64,000 nt of DNA, taken from Streptomyces avermitilis MA-4680 = NBRC 14893. GTDB taxonomy: Bacteria; Actinomycetota; Actinomycetes; Streptomycetales; Streptomycetaceae. Each line of letters starts with the position of its first letter. The stretch's first letter is position 1. The notes under the pieces were generated by a model. The model saw only the letters and a list, made by a program, of their open reading frames with translations, was not told where the DNA came from and made no database searches. Below are positions 1 through 8,838 of the stretch, in pieces. Both the position numbers and the translations under genes were made by a program. The stretch covers positions 1,922,001-1,986,000 of the forward strand of contig NC_003155.5 in assembly GCF_000009765.2 (NCBI RefSeq). The letters are read 5' to 3'.

Positions 1-873
1 GCGGTTCTGCGGGCCGCCGGAGAGCTCAAGAACCTGAACTACAAGATCAAGTGGTCGACGTTCACGTCCGGACCACCGCTTCTGGAGGCCATCAACGCCA
101 AGGCCGTCGACATCGGCGGCGTCGGCAACACCCCGCCCGTCTTCGCGGCCGGCGCCGGCTCGAAGATCTCGGTGGTGGCCGCCTGGCACGGCACGTCCAA
201 GGGCGAGGCCGTCCTCGTACCGAAGAACTCGTCGCTGCGGAAGCCCGAGGAACTCAAGGGCAAGTCCGTCGCCGTGGCGCAGGGTTCGTCCGCGCACTAC
301 CAGCTGGTCGCCTCGCTCGAAAAGGCCGGTCTGAAGCTGAGCGACGTGAAGGTCAAGTACCTCCAGCCCGCCGACGCGCTGGCCGCGTTCACCAGCGGCA
401 AGGTGGACGCCTGGGCGGTGTGGGACCCGTACACCTCGCAGGTGCTCCAGGCGAAGCAGGGCCGGGCGCTGGTCGATGGCGACGGTGTGGTCAACGGCCT
501 CAGCTTCCAGGTGGCGGCGCCCTCCGCGCTCGCGGACAAGAAGAAGAGCGCGGCCGTCAAGGACTACCTGGAGCGGCTGCGGCGCGCCCAGGACTGGGTC
601 TATGAGCACCCCGCCGCCTGGGCGAAGGTCTGGGCGAAGGACACCGGGCTGCCGTACGAGGTGGCGCTGGCCTCGGTGAAGCGCACCAACGCCAGCCGTG
701 TCCCCGTCGCCGTCGACAAGCCGCTCATCGCCTCCGAGCAGCAGATCGCGGACACCTTCACCGGTCTGAAGCTCATCCCGAAGAAGGTCGACTTCGCCGA
801 CTTCGTGGACACGCGCTTCAACGGCGGCCTGCCCGCTTCCACCAGCACGCCCCGCGTCTACAAGGACTCCTGA
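1..873 (+). CDS. ssuA: Aliphatic sulfonate ABC transporter, substrate-binding protein (5' partial)
   Basis: The frame is open from base 1, so the N-terminus including the lipoprotein or secretion signal lies outside the window; 290 residues are visible. The text matches the periplasmic-binding-protein-like fold of SsuA/TauA: a GGVGNTPPVFAA segment near residues 38-49, then a second lobe with VDAWAVWDPYTSQ. In this family the protein captures alkanesulfonates outside the membrane for an SsuBC importer. Its stop overlaps the ssuD start by one base (TGATG), which implies one operon and translational coupling. The importer genes ssuB and ssuC are not in view and are presumably upstream. Substrate specificity is inferred from the neighbour. 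Confidence 0.9.
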   Translation, partial: AVLRAAGELKNLNYKIKWSTFTSGPPLLEAINAKAVDIGGVGNTPPVFAAGAGSKISVVAAWHGTSKGEAVLVPKNSSLRKPEELKGKSVAVAQGSSAHYQLVASLEKAGLKLSDVKVKYLQPADALAAFTSGKVDAWAVWDPYTSQVLQAKQGRALVDGDGVVNGLSFQVAAPSALADKKKSAAVKDYLERLRRAQDWVYEHPAAWAKVWAKDTGLPYEVALASVKRTNASRVPVAVDKPLIASEQQIADTFTGLKLIPKKVDFADFVDTRFNGGLPASTSTPRVYKDS

Positions 874-2027
874 TGACCGTCCATCTCCACTGGTTCCTGC
901 CGACCGGCGGCGACGGCCGCACCCTCGTGGACCGGCACGCCTACGCCTCCAACAGTGCCGACCTCGCACGGCCGGTCAAGGGCGTACGCCCGCCCGACAT
1001 CGAGTATCTCGCGCAGATCGCCAAGGCCGCCGAGCAGTTGGGCTTCGAGGCGGTACTGACGCCGACCGGCACCTGGTGCGAGGACGCCTGGCTGACGACG
1101 GTGGCGCTCGCCCAGCACACCGAGCGGCTGAAGTTCCTGGTCGCGTTCCGGCCGGGCGTCATCTCGCCGACGCTCGCCGCGCAGATGGCGGCGACCTACC
1201 AGCGGATCACCCGGGGCCGGCTGCTGCTCAATGTCGTCACCGGTGGCGACTCCACCGAGCAGCGGCGCTTCGGCGACCATCTCGACCACGACCGGCGGTA
1301 CGCGCGTACGGACGAGTTCCTCTCGGTCGTCCGCGGGGTGTGGAGCGGACGTCCGTACGACTTCGACGGGGCGCACTACCAGGTCGAGGGCGGGCTGACC
1401 GCGGTACCGCCCGACCCGCTGCCGGAGATCTTCTTCGGTGGCTCGTCGGCCGCCGCGGGTCCGGTCGCGGCCCGGCACGCGGATGTGTATCTGACCTGGG
1501 GCGAACCTCCCGAGCAGGTCAAGGAGAAGATCGACCGGATCCGTTCGCTGGCCGAGCGCGAGGGGCGGACGGTGCGCTTCGGCATCCGGCTGCACACCAT
1601 CTCGCGCGACGCGTCCGCCGAGGCCTGGTCGACCGCGCACCGGCTCCTCGACGACCTCGACGCGGACACGATCGCCGCCGCGCAGACGGCGCTCGGGCGC
1701 AGCGAGTCGGTGGGTCAGCAGCGCATGCTGGCCCTGCACGGCGGCTCGCGCGACCGGCTGGAAATCTCGCCGAACCTGTGGGCGGGCGTGGGTCTCGTGC
1801 GCGGTGGTGCGGGCACCGCTCTCGTGGGCAGTCATGCCGAGGTCGCCGACCGGATCGAGGAATATCACGCGCTGGGCATCGAGCACTTCGTGCTCTCCGG
1901 CTATCCGCATCTGGAGGAGGCGTACTGGTTCGGGGAGGGCGTGATCCCCGACCTGGCGGCTCGTGGGCTGCTGCCCCCTGTGACGGCAGGGGGTGGCTCG
2001 CCGCTGCTGGTCGCGGGTGGCCGCTGA
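873..2027 (+). CDS. ssuD: FMNH2-dependent alkanesulfonate monooxygenase
   Basis: A 384-residue LLM-class (bacterial luciferase-like) flavin monooxygenase, the normal length for SsuD. It releases sulfite from alkanesulfonates using reduced FMN and O2, in the cytoplasm. The family active-site features are present: TGTWCEDAW (Cys near 69), RLHTISRD with the catalytic His region near 230, and the GLVRGGAGTALVGS phosphate or flavin loop near 310-323. The ATG is fixed by the one-base overlap with the stop of the binding-protein gene. No SsuE-type FMN reductase is seen next to it; the following flavoprotein gene is the only candidate partner in view. The C-terminus ends in a short Gly-rich tail. Confidence 0.93.
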   Translation: MTVHLHWFLPTGGDGRTLVDRHAYASNSADLARPVKGVRPPDIEYLAQIAKAAEQLGFEAVLTPTGTWCEDAWLTTVALAQHTERLKFLVAFRPGVISPTLAAQMAATYQRITRGRLLLNVVTGGDSTEQRRFGDHLDHDRRYARTDEFLSVVRGVWSGRPYDFDGAHYQVEGGLTAVPPDPLPEIFFGGSSAAAGPVAARHADVYLTWGEPPEQVKEKIDRIRSLAEREGRTVRFGIRLHTISRDASAEAWSTAHRLLDDLDADTIAAAQTALGRSESVGQQRMLALHGGSRDRLEISPNLWAGVGLVRGGAGTALVGSHAEVADRIEEYHALGIEHFVLSGYPHLEEAYWFGEGVIPDLAARGLLPPVTAGGGSPLLVAGGR

Positions 2028-2068
2028 CGATCGGGAAGATCCCGGACCCCGACCGAGTTGGTAGAAGC

Positions 2069-3157
2069 GTGAACAACATCGGGGTACCGGCGCGCGAAGT
2101 CGACGTGGTCGTCACAGGCGCTGGGCAGGCAGGTCTGTCCAGCGCCTTTCACCTGCGGCGCACGGGTTTCGAACCGGAACGGGACTTCGTGGTCCTGGAC
2201 CACGCCCCGCGTCCGGGCGGCGCCTGGCAGTTCCGGTGGCCGTCGCTGACGTACCGCAAGGTGCACGGGATGCATGCGCTGCCCGGCATGGAGCTGACGG
2301 ACGCCGATCCTTCGCGGCCGTCCTCCGAGGTCATCGCCGAGTACTTCGACACCTACGAGCGCACCTTCGACCTGCGGGTGCGCCGGCCGGTCGACGTCAC
2401 GGCCGTGCGCGAGGGTGAGGGCGGGCGCCTGCTCGTCCAGACCTCCGACGGCACGTGGGCGACCCGGGCGCTCATCAACGCCACCGGCACCTGGGACCGG
2501 CCGTTCTGGCCGCGCTATCCGGGCCAGGAGTCGTTCCGGGGGAGGCAGTTGCACACGGCCCAGTACCCCGGCCCCGAGGAGTTCGCCGGGCAGCGGGTGG
2601 TCGTCGTGGGCGGCGGCGCGTCCGGCACCCAGCACCTGATGGAGATCGCTCCCTACGCGGCCTCGACCACCTGGGTGACCAGGCGTCCGCCGGTCTTTCG
2701 CGAGGGTCCGTTCAGCGAGGACGTGGGGCGGGCGGCCGTGGCGATGGTGGAGGAGCGGGTCCGGCGGGGGCTGCCGCCGCGGAGCGTCGTCTCGGTCACC
2801 GGGCTGCCGCTGAACGACGCCGTCCGACGCGCGATCGCGGACGGCGTCCTGGACCGGCTGCCGGTGTTCGACCGGATCACCCCGGACGGCGTGGAGTGGG
2901 ACGACGGACGGCGCGTGGCCGCCGACGTCATCCTGTGGGCGACCGGCTTCCGCGCCGCGATCGACCATCTGGCCCCGCTGCGGCTGCGCGCGCCGGGCGG
3001 CGGGATCCGCGTCGAGGGCACCCGTGTGGTCGCCGATCCGCGGATCCACCTGGTCGGATACGGCCCGTCGGCCAGCACGATCGGCGCCAACCGGGCGGGC
3101 CGGGCGGCGGTACGGGACATCAGGCGGCTGCTGGCGGGAGAGCCCCTCACCGTGTGA
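2069..3157 (+). CDS. FAD/NAD(P)-dependent oxidoreductase (CzcO/flavin monooxygenase-like)
   Basis: A 362-residue flavoprotein from a GTG at 2069, chosen because the FAD-binding motif GAGQAG (residues 17-22) then sits at the usual distance from the N-terminus. A second Rossmann motif, VVGGGASG near residues 179-186, would bind NAD(P)H, and ATGFR near 290 is the family's linker motif. Such proteins belong to the single-component two-dinucleotide-binding-domain flavoprotein group. It starts 41 bases after ssuD on the same strand, so it is probably co-transcribed. It could supply reduced flavin or act on a sulfonate-derived product; neither is shown by sequence. Confidence 0.85.
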   Translation: MNNIGVPAREVDVVVTGAGQAGLSSAFHLRRTGFEPERDFVVLDHAPRPGGAWQFRWPSLTYRKVHGMHALPGMELTDADPSRPSSEVIAEYFDTYERTFDLRVRRPVDVTAVREGEGGRLLVQTSDGTWATRALINATGTWDRPFWPRYPGQESFRGRQLHTAQYPGPEEFAGQRVVVVGGGASGTQHLMEIAPYAASTTWVTRRPPVFREGPFSEDVGRAAVAMVEERVRRGLPPRSVVSVTGLPLNDAVRRAIADGVLDRLPVFDRITPDGVEWDDGRRVAADVILWATGFRAAIDHLAPLRLRAPGGGIRVEGTRVVADPRIHLVGYGPSASTIGANRAGRAAVRDIRRLLAGEPLTV

Positions 3158-3173
3158 CACCCCGCACGGCGTC

Positions 3174-4019
3174 TCACCGGTGCGACGGCGACGGCGACGG
3201 ACTCCGGCGGTTCCGGTTGAACTCGGCGACGTTCTTCTGATGCTCCTCGTAGCTCGACGTGAAGCGGGTGTCGCCCGGCTTGACCGTGACGAAGTACAGC
3301 CAGTCCCCCGGCGTCGGATTGACCGCGGCGCGCATCGCGTCCTCGCCGGGGTTGGCGATCGGCGTGGGCGGCAACCCCATGCGCTGGTACGAGTTGTAGG
3401 GGCTGTCCAGCTTCGTGTCGGCCACCGTGGTGTTCAGCGTGGAGCGGTTCATCGCGTAGTTGATGGTGGAGTCCATCTGGAGCGGCATCCCCCGCTCCAG
3501 CCGGTTGAAGACGACCCGGGTGACCTTGCCCATGTCGGCCTTGGTCGCCGCCTCGGACTGGGCGATGCTCGCGATGGTGACGGCCTGATACATGGTCATC
3601 GCGTTGCGCTGCGCCCCCGCGGTGATCGGGCTGCCGCGGAACTTCTTGTTCGCGGTGTCGACCATGGCCCGCAGCAGGGACTCAGGCGTCGCCTTCTCAA
3701 GGGGGTACGTCGCCGGGAAGAGGTAGCCCTCCGGGTTGCCCTCCGCGTCGCCCGGCAGCTTGAGGTTCGCCTTGGCGAGGGACTTCCTGGTAGTTCCCGC
3801 GGGCAGTTCGAGGGCCTTGTCGACGGCCTCGTAGATCTGTCCGGAACGCCAGCCCTCGGGGATCACGAGGGAGGTGGGCCGCGTGGGCCCGTCGCTCTTC
3901 AGGATCAGCAGCGGCACCGCCACGGCGGTGGCCGCCACGACGGCTCCGGTCGCGATCAGGGCGCCCCGGCCCCGGCGCGTCAGTCGAATCGTGCTCCGTG
4001 GCGGAGTGTTCATCTGCAT
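3174..4019 (-). CDS. Endolytic transglycosylase MltG-like protein (YceG family)
   Basis: A 281-residue protein with a basic N-terminus, one membrane anchor (about residues 19-40) and an extracytoplasmic YceG-like domain. MltG enzymes cut nascent glycan strands and set their length. Family signatures seen are EGYLFPATYPL (97-107), MPLQMDSTINYAMN, and SPYNSYQRMGLPPTPIANPG. The catalytic Glu corresponds to E156 in ASIAQSEAAT, although the usual E-K before it is Q-S. It is shorter than most Streptomyces MltG proteins, which carry a long cytoplasmic N-terminal extension, so it may be a second, compact paralogue. It is convergent with the flavoprotein gene, with only 16 bases between the stops. Confidence 0.88.
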   Translation of the reverse strand: MQMNTPPRSTIRLTRRGRGALIATGAVVAATAVAVPLLILKSDGPTRPTSLVIPEGWRSGQIYEAVDKALELPAGTTRKSLAKANLKLPGDAEGNPEGYLFPATYPLEKATPESLLRAMVDTANKKFRGSPITAGAQRNAMTMYQAVTIASIAQSEAATKADMGKVTRVVFNRLERGMPLQMDSTINYAMNRSTLNTTVADTKLDSPYNSYQRMGLPPTPIANPGEDAMRAAVNPTPGDWLYFVTVKPGDTRFTSSYEEHQKNVAEFNRNRRSPSPSPSHR

Positions 4020-4062
4020 GCGGGCACGGTAACCCGCTAAACGTCACAAACCCGGCATATCT

Positions 4063-5862
4063 TCATCTTGTCGGCTCCAGTTGGGCGTCTCGGCGCACCA
4101 GGGCCGCGTAACGGCCGTCCCGCTCCAGCAGTTCCTCGTGCGTGCCGCGTTCGACCGCGCGCCCGGCGTCCAGGACCACGATCTGATCGGCGCCCCGGAT
4201 GGTGGACAGCCGGTGGGCGATGGTGAGCGTCGTGCGGTTGGCCGAGAGTGCGTCGATGGCTTCCTGGACGGCGCGCTCGGTGCGTGTGTCGAGGGCGCTG
4301 GTCGCCTCGTCGAGGATGAGGACCGGCGGGTCGCGCAGGATGGTGCGGGCGATGGCCAGGCGCTGCTTCTCGCCGCCGGAGAAGCGATGGCCGCGCTCGC
4401 CGACGACCGTGTCGTACCCGTCGGACAGGGAGGCGATGTGGTCGTGGATCTGGGCTGCCCGCGCCGCCGCGTACAACTCCTCGTCGGTGGCGTCCGGCTT
4501 GGCGAAGCGCAGGTTCTCGGCGACCGAGGCATGGAAGAGGTACGTCTCCTGGGAGACGACGCCGACCGCGCGCGCGAGCGTGTCGAAGTCCAGGTCGCGC
4601 ACGTCTACACCGTCGAGCGTGACGCGGCCGCCCGTGACGTCGTACAGCCGCGGCACCAGATGGCTGAGGGTGGACTTGCCGGAGCCGGTGGGGCCGACGA
4701 CGGCGAGGCTGCCGCCCGCGGGGACGCGGATGTCGATGCCCTGGAGGATCGGGCCGCTCTTGTCGTCGTAGTGGAACTCGACGCCCTCGAAGCGGATCTC
4801 ACCCTTGACCTGGTCGAGGTGGACGGGCTGGTCCGGCTCGGTGATGTCGATGGGCAGGTCGAGGTACTCGAAGATGCGCTGGAAGAGCGCCAGCGAGGTC
4901 TGGATCTGGACGCCGGTGGAGAGCAGGCTCACGGTCGGCCGGAACAAGCCCTGCTGGAGCGAGACGAAGGCGACGAGCGTGCCGATCGACACCGAGGGGC
5001 CGCCGAGTTGCAGGGCGATGCCCGCGGTCCAGTAGATGACGGCGGGCATCGCGGCCATGACGATGCTGATGACGGCCATGCGCCAGCGGCCCGCCATGTT
5101 CGACTTCACTTCGAGGTCGACGAGGCTCTCGGACTCGTCCGCGAACGACTGGGTGAGGGAGTCGGCGCGGCCCATCGTGCGGCCCAGCAGGATGCCGCTG
5201 ACGGAGAGCGACTCGGTGACCGTGGCCGCCATCGTGGCCATCTGCTTCTGGCGCTGGGTGGCTATCTTCTTGCGCTCGTTGCCGACGCGGCGGCTGATCC
5301 ACACGAAGAGCGGCAGCAGGAGCAGCGACACGGCGGTGAGCCGCCAGTCGAGGGCGGCCATCGCGACGATCGTGGCGACGACACTGGTCAGATTGGAGAC
5401 CAGGGAGGTGGCGGTCGAGGTGACCGTCGCCTGCATGCCGCCGATGTCGTTGGCGATGCGGGACTGGACCTCTCCGGTGCGGGTCCGGGTGAAGAAGGCG
5501 AGCGACATGCGCTGGAGCCGGCCGTAGACGGCGGTGCGCAGGTCGTGCATGACGCGCTGGCCGACGGTCGTGGAGATCAGGGTCTGGAGCACGCCGAAGA
5601 TGCTGGTGACGACCGAGCTGACGATCATGCCCAGCGCGAGCAGGCTCAGCAGACCGGTGCGGCCCTGCGGGATCGCGACGTCCAGGATCTCCCTCAGGAG
5701 GAAGGGCGTGGCGACGGAGACGAGCGAGGCGGCGCCGACCAGCAGCCCGACGATCGCGAGCCGGCCGCGGTAGGGCCGGAAGAGCTTCAGAATGCGGCGC
5801 ACCTGTCGCGGCTGTTCGGTGGCGGCGGGTGACGGGGTCCAGGTGGGTCGGTCGGGATGCAT
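4063..5862 (-). CDS. ABC exporter, fused membrane and ATPase domains
   Basis: A 599-residue half-transporter of the multidrug (type IV) exporter fold. An N-terminal six-helix transmembrane domain (about 35-320) is followed by an intact nucleotide-binding domain: Walker A GPTGSGKST near 386-394, signature FSGGEKQRLAIAR near 490-502, Walker B PVLILDEATSALD and H-loop TIAHRLST. It should work as a homodimer because no half-transporter partner is adjacent. It is divergently transcribed from a MarR regulator, with a palindrome between them. This arrangement suggests a drug or metabolite efflux pump repressed by that regulator. The substrate cannot be told from sequence. Confidence 0.93.
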   Translation of the reverse strand: MHPDRPTWTPSPAATEQPRQVRRILKLFRPYRGRLAIVGLLVGAASLVSVATPFLLREILDVAIPQGRTGLLSLLALGMIVSSVVTSIFGVLQTLISTTVGQRVMHDLRTAVYGRLQRMSLAFFTRTRTGEVQSRIANDIGGMQATVTSTATSLVSNLTSVVATIVAMAALDWRLTAVSLLLLPLFVWISRRVGNERKKIATQRQKQMATMAATVTESLSVSGILLGRTMGRADSLTQSFADESESLVDLEVKSNMAGRWRMAVISIVMAAMPAVIYWTAGIALQLGGPSVSIGTLVAFVSLQQGLFRPTVSLLSTGVQIQTSLALFQRIFEYLDLPIDITEPDQPVHLDQVKGEIRFEGVEFHYDDKSGPILQGIDIRVPAGGSLAVVGPTGSGKSTLSHLVPRLYDVTGGRVTLDGVDVRDLDFDTLARAVGVVSQETYLFHASVAENLRFAKPDATDEELYAAARAAQIHDHIASLSDGYDTVVGERGHRFSGGEKQRLAIARTILRDPPVLILDEATSALDTRTERAVQEAIDALSANRTTLTIAHRLSTIRGADQIVVLDAGRAVERGTHEELLERDGRYAALVRRDAQLEPTR

Positions 5863-5906
5863 GGGCTCCTACGGAGGCGAGACGAGGACGACTGACGGAG
5901 CTTAGC

Positions 5907-5931
5907 TCATTGTTACCTATGCTCACAATGA
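5907..5931. promoter_or_regulatory. Palindromic operator between ABC exporter and marR
   Basis: TCATTGT (5907-5913) and ACAATGA (5925-5931) form a perfect 7-base inverted repeat with an 11-base spacer, in an AT-rich patch inside the 94-base divergent intergenic region. MarR dimers typically bind palindromes of this size in such positions. The assignment to the adjacent regulator is inferred. Confidence 0.6.
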
Positions 5932-5956
5932 ACGAGGTCCTGATATTGTTCCCGAC

Positions 5957-6412
5957 ATGACCACCCCCGATCCCGACGGCCTGCTCGCCGAGCAGTTGCT
6001 GCGGCTCACCCGCCGTGTGCACCGCATCCAGAAGCGCCATCTGGAGCAGCGCGGCCTCGGCATCACACCGGCCCAGTCCCGGCTGCTGCGCACCCTCGCG
6101 CACTACAGCTCACCGCCCCGCATGGCGGACCTCGCCCAGCGTCTCGAGGTGGTGCCGCGGGCCGTGACGACGCTCGTCGACGGCCTGGAGGCGAGCGGCA
6201 AGGTGCGCCGGGTGCCCGACCCGACCAACCGTCGCGTGATCCGGATCGAGGTCACCGACGAGGGCCGCAAGGCGCTGCACGAACTGCGCGGCGCGCGCCG
6301 GTCGGCGGCGGAGGAGATCCTGGCCCCCCTGACCGACGACCAGCGCGAGGTGCTCGGGGGGCTGCTGGACACGTTGGTGGACGGCGCACCGGAAGGGGAG
6401 CGGCACTGCTGA
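5957..6412 (+). CDS. MarR family transcriptional regulator
   Basis: A 151-residue winged-helix protein of normal MarR length. The recognition region reads MADLAQRLEVVPRAVTTLVDGLEASGKV and the wing reads RRVPDPTNRRVIRIEVTDEG, including the conserved D-x-R-x-x-x-I/V-x-L/V-T pattern. It is transcribed away from the ABC exporter and most likely represses both genes through the palindrome at 5907-5931, being released by a small ligand. The start ATG lies 26 bases after the palindrome. No ligand-binding specificity can be read from the sequence. Confidence 0.92.
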   Translation: MTTPDPDGLLAEQLLRLTRRVHRIQKRHLEQRGLGITPAQSRLLRTLAHYSSPPRMADLAQRLEVVPRAVTTLVDGLEASGKVRRVPDPTNRRVIRIEVTDEGRKALHELRGARRSAAEEILAPLTDDQREVLGGLLDTLVDGAPEGERHC

Positions 6413-6739
6413 GTCGTCCCGGACGAGGCGTGCGGGATGCCGGCCTTGCCGGACGCGGCGCGGGCGGACGCGCGGCGTGACATGACGCGGCGGTGCGGGG
6501 TGACGGCGGTACGACATGGCGGCGCGGCCACCGCCCGCACGCGCCGTCGGGCTTGCCGGTGTCGCCTCCTGCCCCTGCCTCCTGCCCCGCCTCCCGGGAG
6601 ACGCCCGTACCGCGCGCGTGAGTGGCGGCCGTGCGCGGGGCGGTCGCCACGCACGGGGCGTGGAGCAGGCGGACGGGCCACGACTCCCCCTCCGTACCGA
6701 AGGAGTGGTAGCCGCGGCCCGCCCGATCCCGTACAGCCG
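6413..6739. other. Non-coding stretch, nothing recognised
   Basis: This 327-base interval follows the marR stop and precedes the transporter remnant. Open frames here run across the flanking genes in other phases and have no family resemblance or usable ribosome binding site. No clear hairpin with a T-run was found. It may be decayed sequence belonging to the same deletion scar that left the transporter fragment. Confidence 0.5.
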
Positions 6740-6997
6740 TCAGCCGACCTCGGGTGCGGGCTCCTTGACCGACCGGGCCGGCACCGTCGGCTTCGCGGCT
6801 TCGGCTTCCGGAGTCTCGGCGTCGGTCCGCGGAGCGTGGTCGTCGTCGTCCGGTACGAACGCGATCTCGCCGTCCAGCACCTTCTTCGCCCGCGCCGTGT
6901 CCAACGCGCCCTCCCAGCGGGACACCGCGAAGACGGCGACACAGTTGCCGAGAAGATTGGTGCTCGGATACGCGTGCGTCACGTCCGTGTAAATCAT
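6740..6997 (-). pseudogene. C-terminal remnant of a C4-dicarboxylate transporter (DctA-like)
   Basis: The 85-residue open frame reads STNLLGNCVAVFAVSRWEGALD followed by KKVLDGE and an acidic, Pro/Glu-rich tail. This is the last transmembrane segment and cytoplasmic tail of the DctA family of dicarboxylate:cation symporters, which normally have about 420-470 residues. All upstream transport helices are absent: going upstream, the frame meets the stop codon of the PNGase-like gene at 7019-7021 after seven codons. The remnant therefore looks like the end of a transporter gene whose front was replaced when the neighbouring gene arrived, or was deleted. Its expression is doubtful. An independent small membrane protein is a less likely reading. 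Confidence 0.65.
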
Positions 6998-7018
6998 GGA
7001 GCGGCCCCGACGACCGCC

Positions 7019-8662
7019 TCAGCAGTCGCTGCGGTCACGCGTCAACACCCCCTGCACGGTGACGAGGTTGCGGTCGTAGCAGCCCGCCGAACCGCTCAGC
7101 CGGTAGCGCTCGCTCGTCGTGGCGACCGCGTGGCGCTGGTCGCGCGGCACGTTCGCCGTATACGTGGCATCACCCGTGTAGGTGTCGTCGAGCCGGGACC
7201 ACGCGGTGCGCCGGCCACCACGCGACTCGACGGCCGTCGCCCGGTCGCCGAGCGTCAGGGCGCTCCGCAGCCGGTCGTCGGGGCCGAGCGTGGTGGTGCC
7301 GTCCATCGTGTACGTGCGCCGGATACGCGTCGTCCGGTCCGGTCCGCGCCCGTCGGCGGTGACCGACTCGTCGTCGTTCCAGACGGCTTGGAGGCCGTCC
7401 ATGTTCTCGCCGTCGGTCCAGCGGTGTGCGGAGGTGGTGGCGAGGGTGCGGCTCACGGTGGTCGTCACCCGGCCGTGCGAGGTGTTCACATATCCGGCGA
7501 CCGTCAGCCGGTGGCCGCCCTCGGTGTCCAGGCGATGTTCCGAACCGGGCGTGTACGTGGTGGAGTTGGCGAGGTCTGCCGCCTTGTGGGCGGTGAGTGC
7601 GCCGGTGACCCGTGTGCTCTTCGTGTCCTGCCAGACGAGGACGTTGACCGGTGCGCTCCAGCCGGCCTGCCCCTCGGGAACGCCGACGACGGAGACGTCG
7701 ACCCGGTGCGGACGGCCGTCGTTGAGCAGCCCGGCGAAAGGTGTGAGGTCGTACTCGATCGGCTTGACGTCGAAGGCGCGCGGTCCCGGAATCACGTACC
7801 AGAGGAAGGGGTTCGACCAGCCGCCGGTCCACACGGTCGGGAACGGTGCGGCGATTCCGGCCAGTTGGCCGTCCACCTTGATCTGCACCTCGCGGTAGGG
7901 CCCCTTGTCCGCCTTGCAGGAGTACGGCGCCGAGTCCGGCACCGTCAGGTACCAGAACTCCTCGCAGCCGCCCCCCGAGCCGGTGGCGTACACCTCGGCG
8001 ACGATGCGTTCGCTGTTGCGGGGTGTGGTGAGGGTCGTCCCGTCGGCGAGGGTGAGGACGCGGTCGGGGGTCGCCGCCGGTCCGTTCGTGCGGTCGGCCG
8101 CGTAGAAGGTCAGCGTGGCCCTGACGTCGATGACTCCGGTGTACGTGTCGTCGACGACGTTGCCGATGAGCATCTCCACGTCGCGGCTCTGCCGGAACGT
8201 GTCGCTGTACCGGGTGACGTCCTTCTCGACGGACCACTCGATGCCGTCGGGCGAAGGCTCGGGGGTGGAGGTGCGGAGGATCTCGACGCCGCCGATGTGC
8301 AGGTAGCCGAGGCGGTCGAACTGCCGCCCCCGCACCTTGCCGTCGAGCCGCAGCACGACCCTGCTCCAGCGGTCGCCGCAGCCACGCGGCGGCGCATATG
8401 TGCCCCGGTACGGCGTGAAGTCGCGGAACTGTGCCTCGGCGACGGTGACCTGGCAGGATCTGGTGGCGGGTTTCCCGATCGGCGGGGCCGCGGTCAGCGG
8501 GTCGTGCCAGTCGGTGCCGAATTCGGCGGGTGGGGCGGGCTCGGCGGACGGCGTGGCCTCGGCGGTGTGCTTGCCTGCCGCTGGTGCGGGACTCGCCCCG
8601 AGGAGGGTGCTCGCCACGAGAATTACCCCGACGAGCATGGACATGACTATCCGGCTTCTCAT
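7019..8662 (-). CDS. Secreted peptide-N4-asparagine amidase A-like protein
   Basis: A 547-residue protein from the ATG at 8662, chosen because a Sec signal peptide follows (MRSRIVMSMLVGVILVASTLL, ending near APAAG). An in-frame GTG-type extension upstream to 8830 is rich in Pro/Arg and covers the tandem repeat, so I reject it. The mature part resembles the PNGase A family (plant-type amidase that removes N-glycans from glycoproteins): GWSNPFLWYVIPGPRAFD, YDLTPFAGLLNDGRPHRVDVSVVG and NVLVWQD. In bacteria such proteins are exported and may trim plant or fungal glycoproteins. Catalytic residues are not well enough known to me to verify. The gene abuts the transporter remnant. Confidence 0.8.
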   Translation of the reverse strand: MRSRIVMSMLVGVILVASTLLGASPAPAAGKHTAEATPSAEPAPPAEFGTDWHDPLTAAPPIGKPATRSCQVTVAEAQFRDFTPYRGTYAPPRGCGDRWSRVVLRLDGKVRGRQFDRLGYLHIGGVEILRTSTPEPSPDGIEWSVEKDVTRYSDTFRQSRDVEMLIGNVVDDTYTGVIDVRATLTFYAADRTNGPAATPDRVLTLADGTTLTTPRNSERIVAEVYATGSGGGCEEFWYLTVPDSAPYSCKADKGPYREVQIKVDGQLAGIAAPFPTVWTGGWSNPFLWYVIPGPRAFDVKPIEYDLTPFAGLLNDGRPHRVDVSVVGVPEGQAGWSAPVNVLVWQDTKSTRVTGALTAHKAADLANSTTYTPGSEHRLDTEGGHRLTVAGYVNTSHGRVTTTVSRTLATTSAHRWTDGENMDGLQAVWNDDESVTADGRGPDRTTRIRRTYTMDGTTTLGPDDRLRSALTLGDRATAVESRGGRRTAWSRLDDTYTGDATYTANVPRDQRHAVATTSERYRLSGSAGCYDRNLVTVQGVLTRDRSDC

Positions 8663-8736
8663 GGCCCGTGTTCTACGGGGGAGTTGACCCCACCCGCAAT
8701 GAGTACCGCGACGAGCTGGCGGAGAACAGTCGCGGA

Positions 8737-8802
8737 GCGGGCGGGGACCGGGCGGAGAGCAGGCGGGGACCGGGTGGGGAGCAGGCGGGGACCGGGTGGG
8801 GA
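8737..8802. repeat. Three tandem 22-bp repeats
   Basis: Units start at 8737, 8759 and 8781. The last two are identical (GCAGGCGGGGACCGGGTGGG plus GA) and the first differs at a few positions. They lie in the 176 bases between the lipoprotein gene stop and the PNGase-like start, so within the likely leader or promoter region of the latter. The role is unknown. Confidence 0.85.
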
Positions 8803-8838
8803 CACCCCAGGACAGTGTCCCGCGTTCCACCGGTGGGA

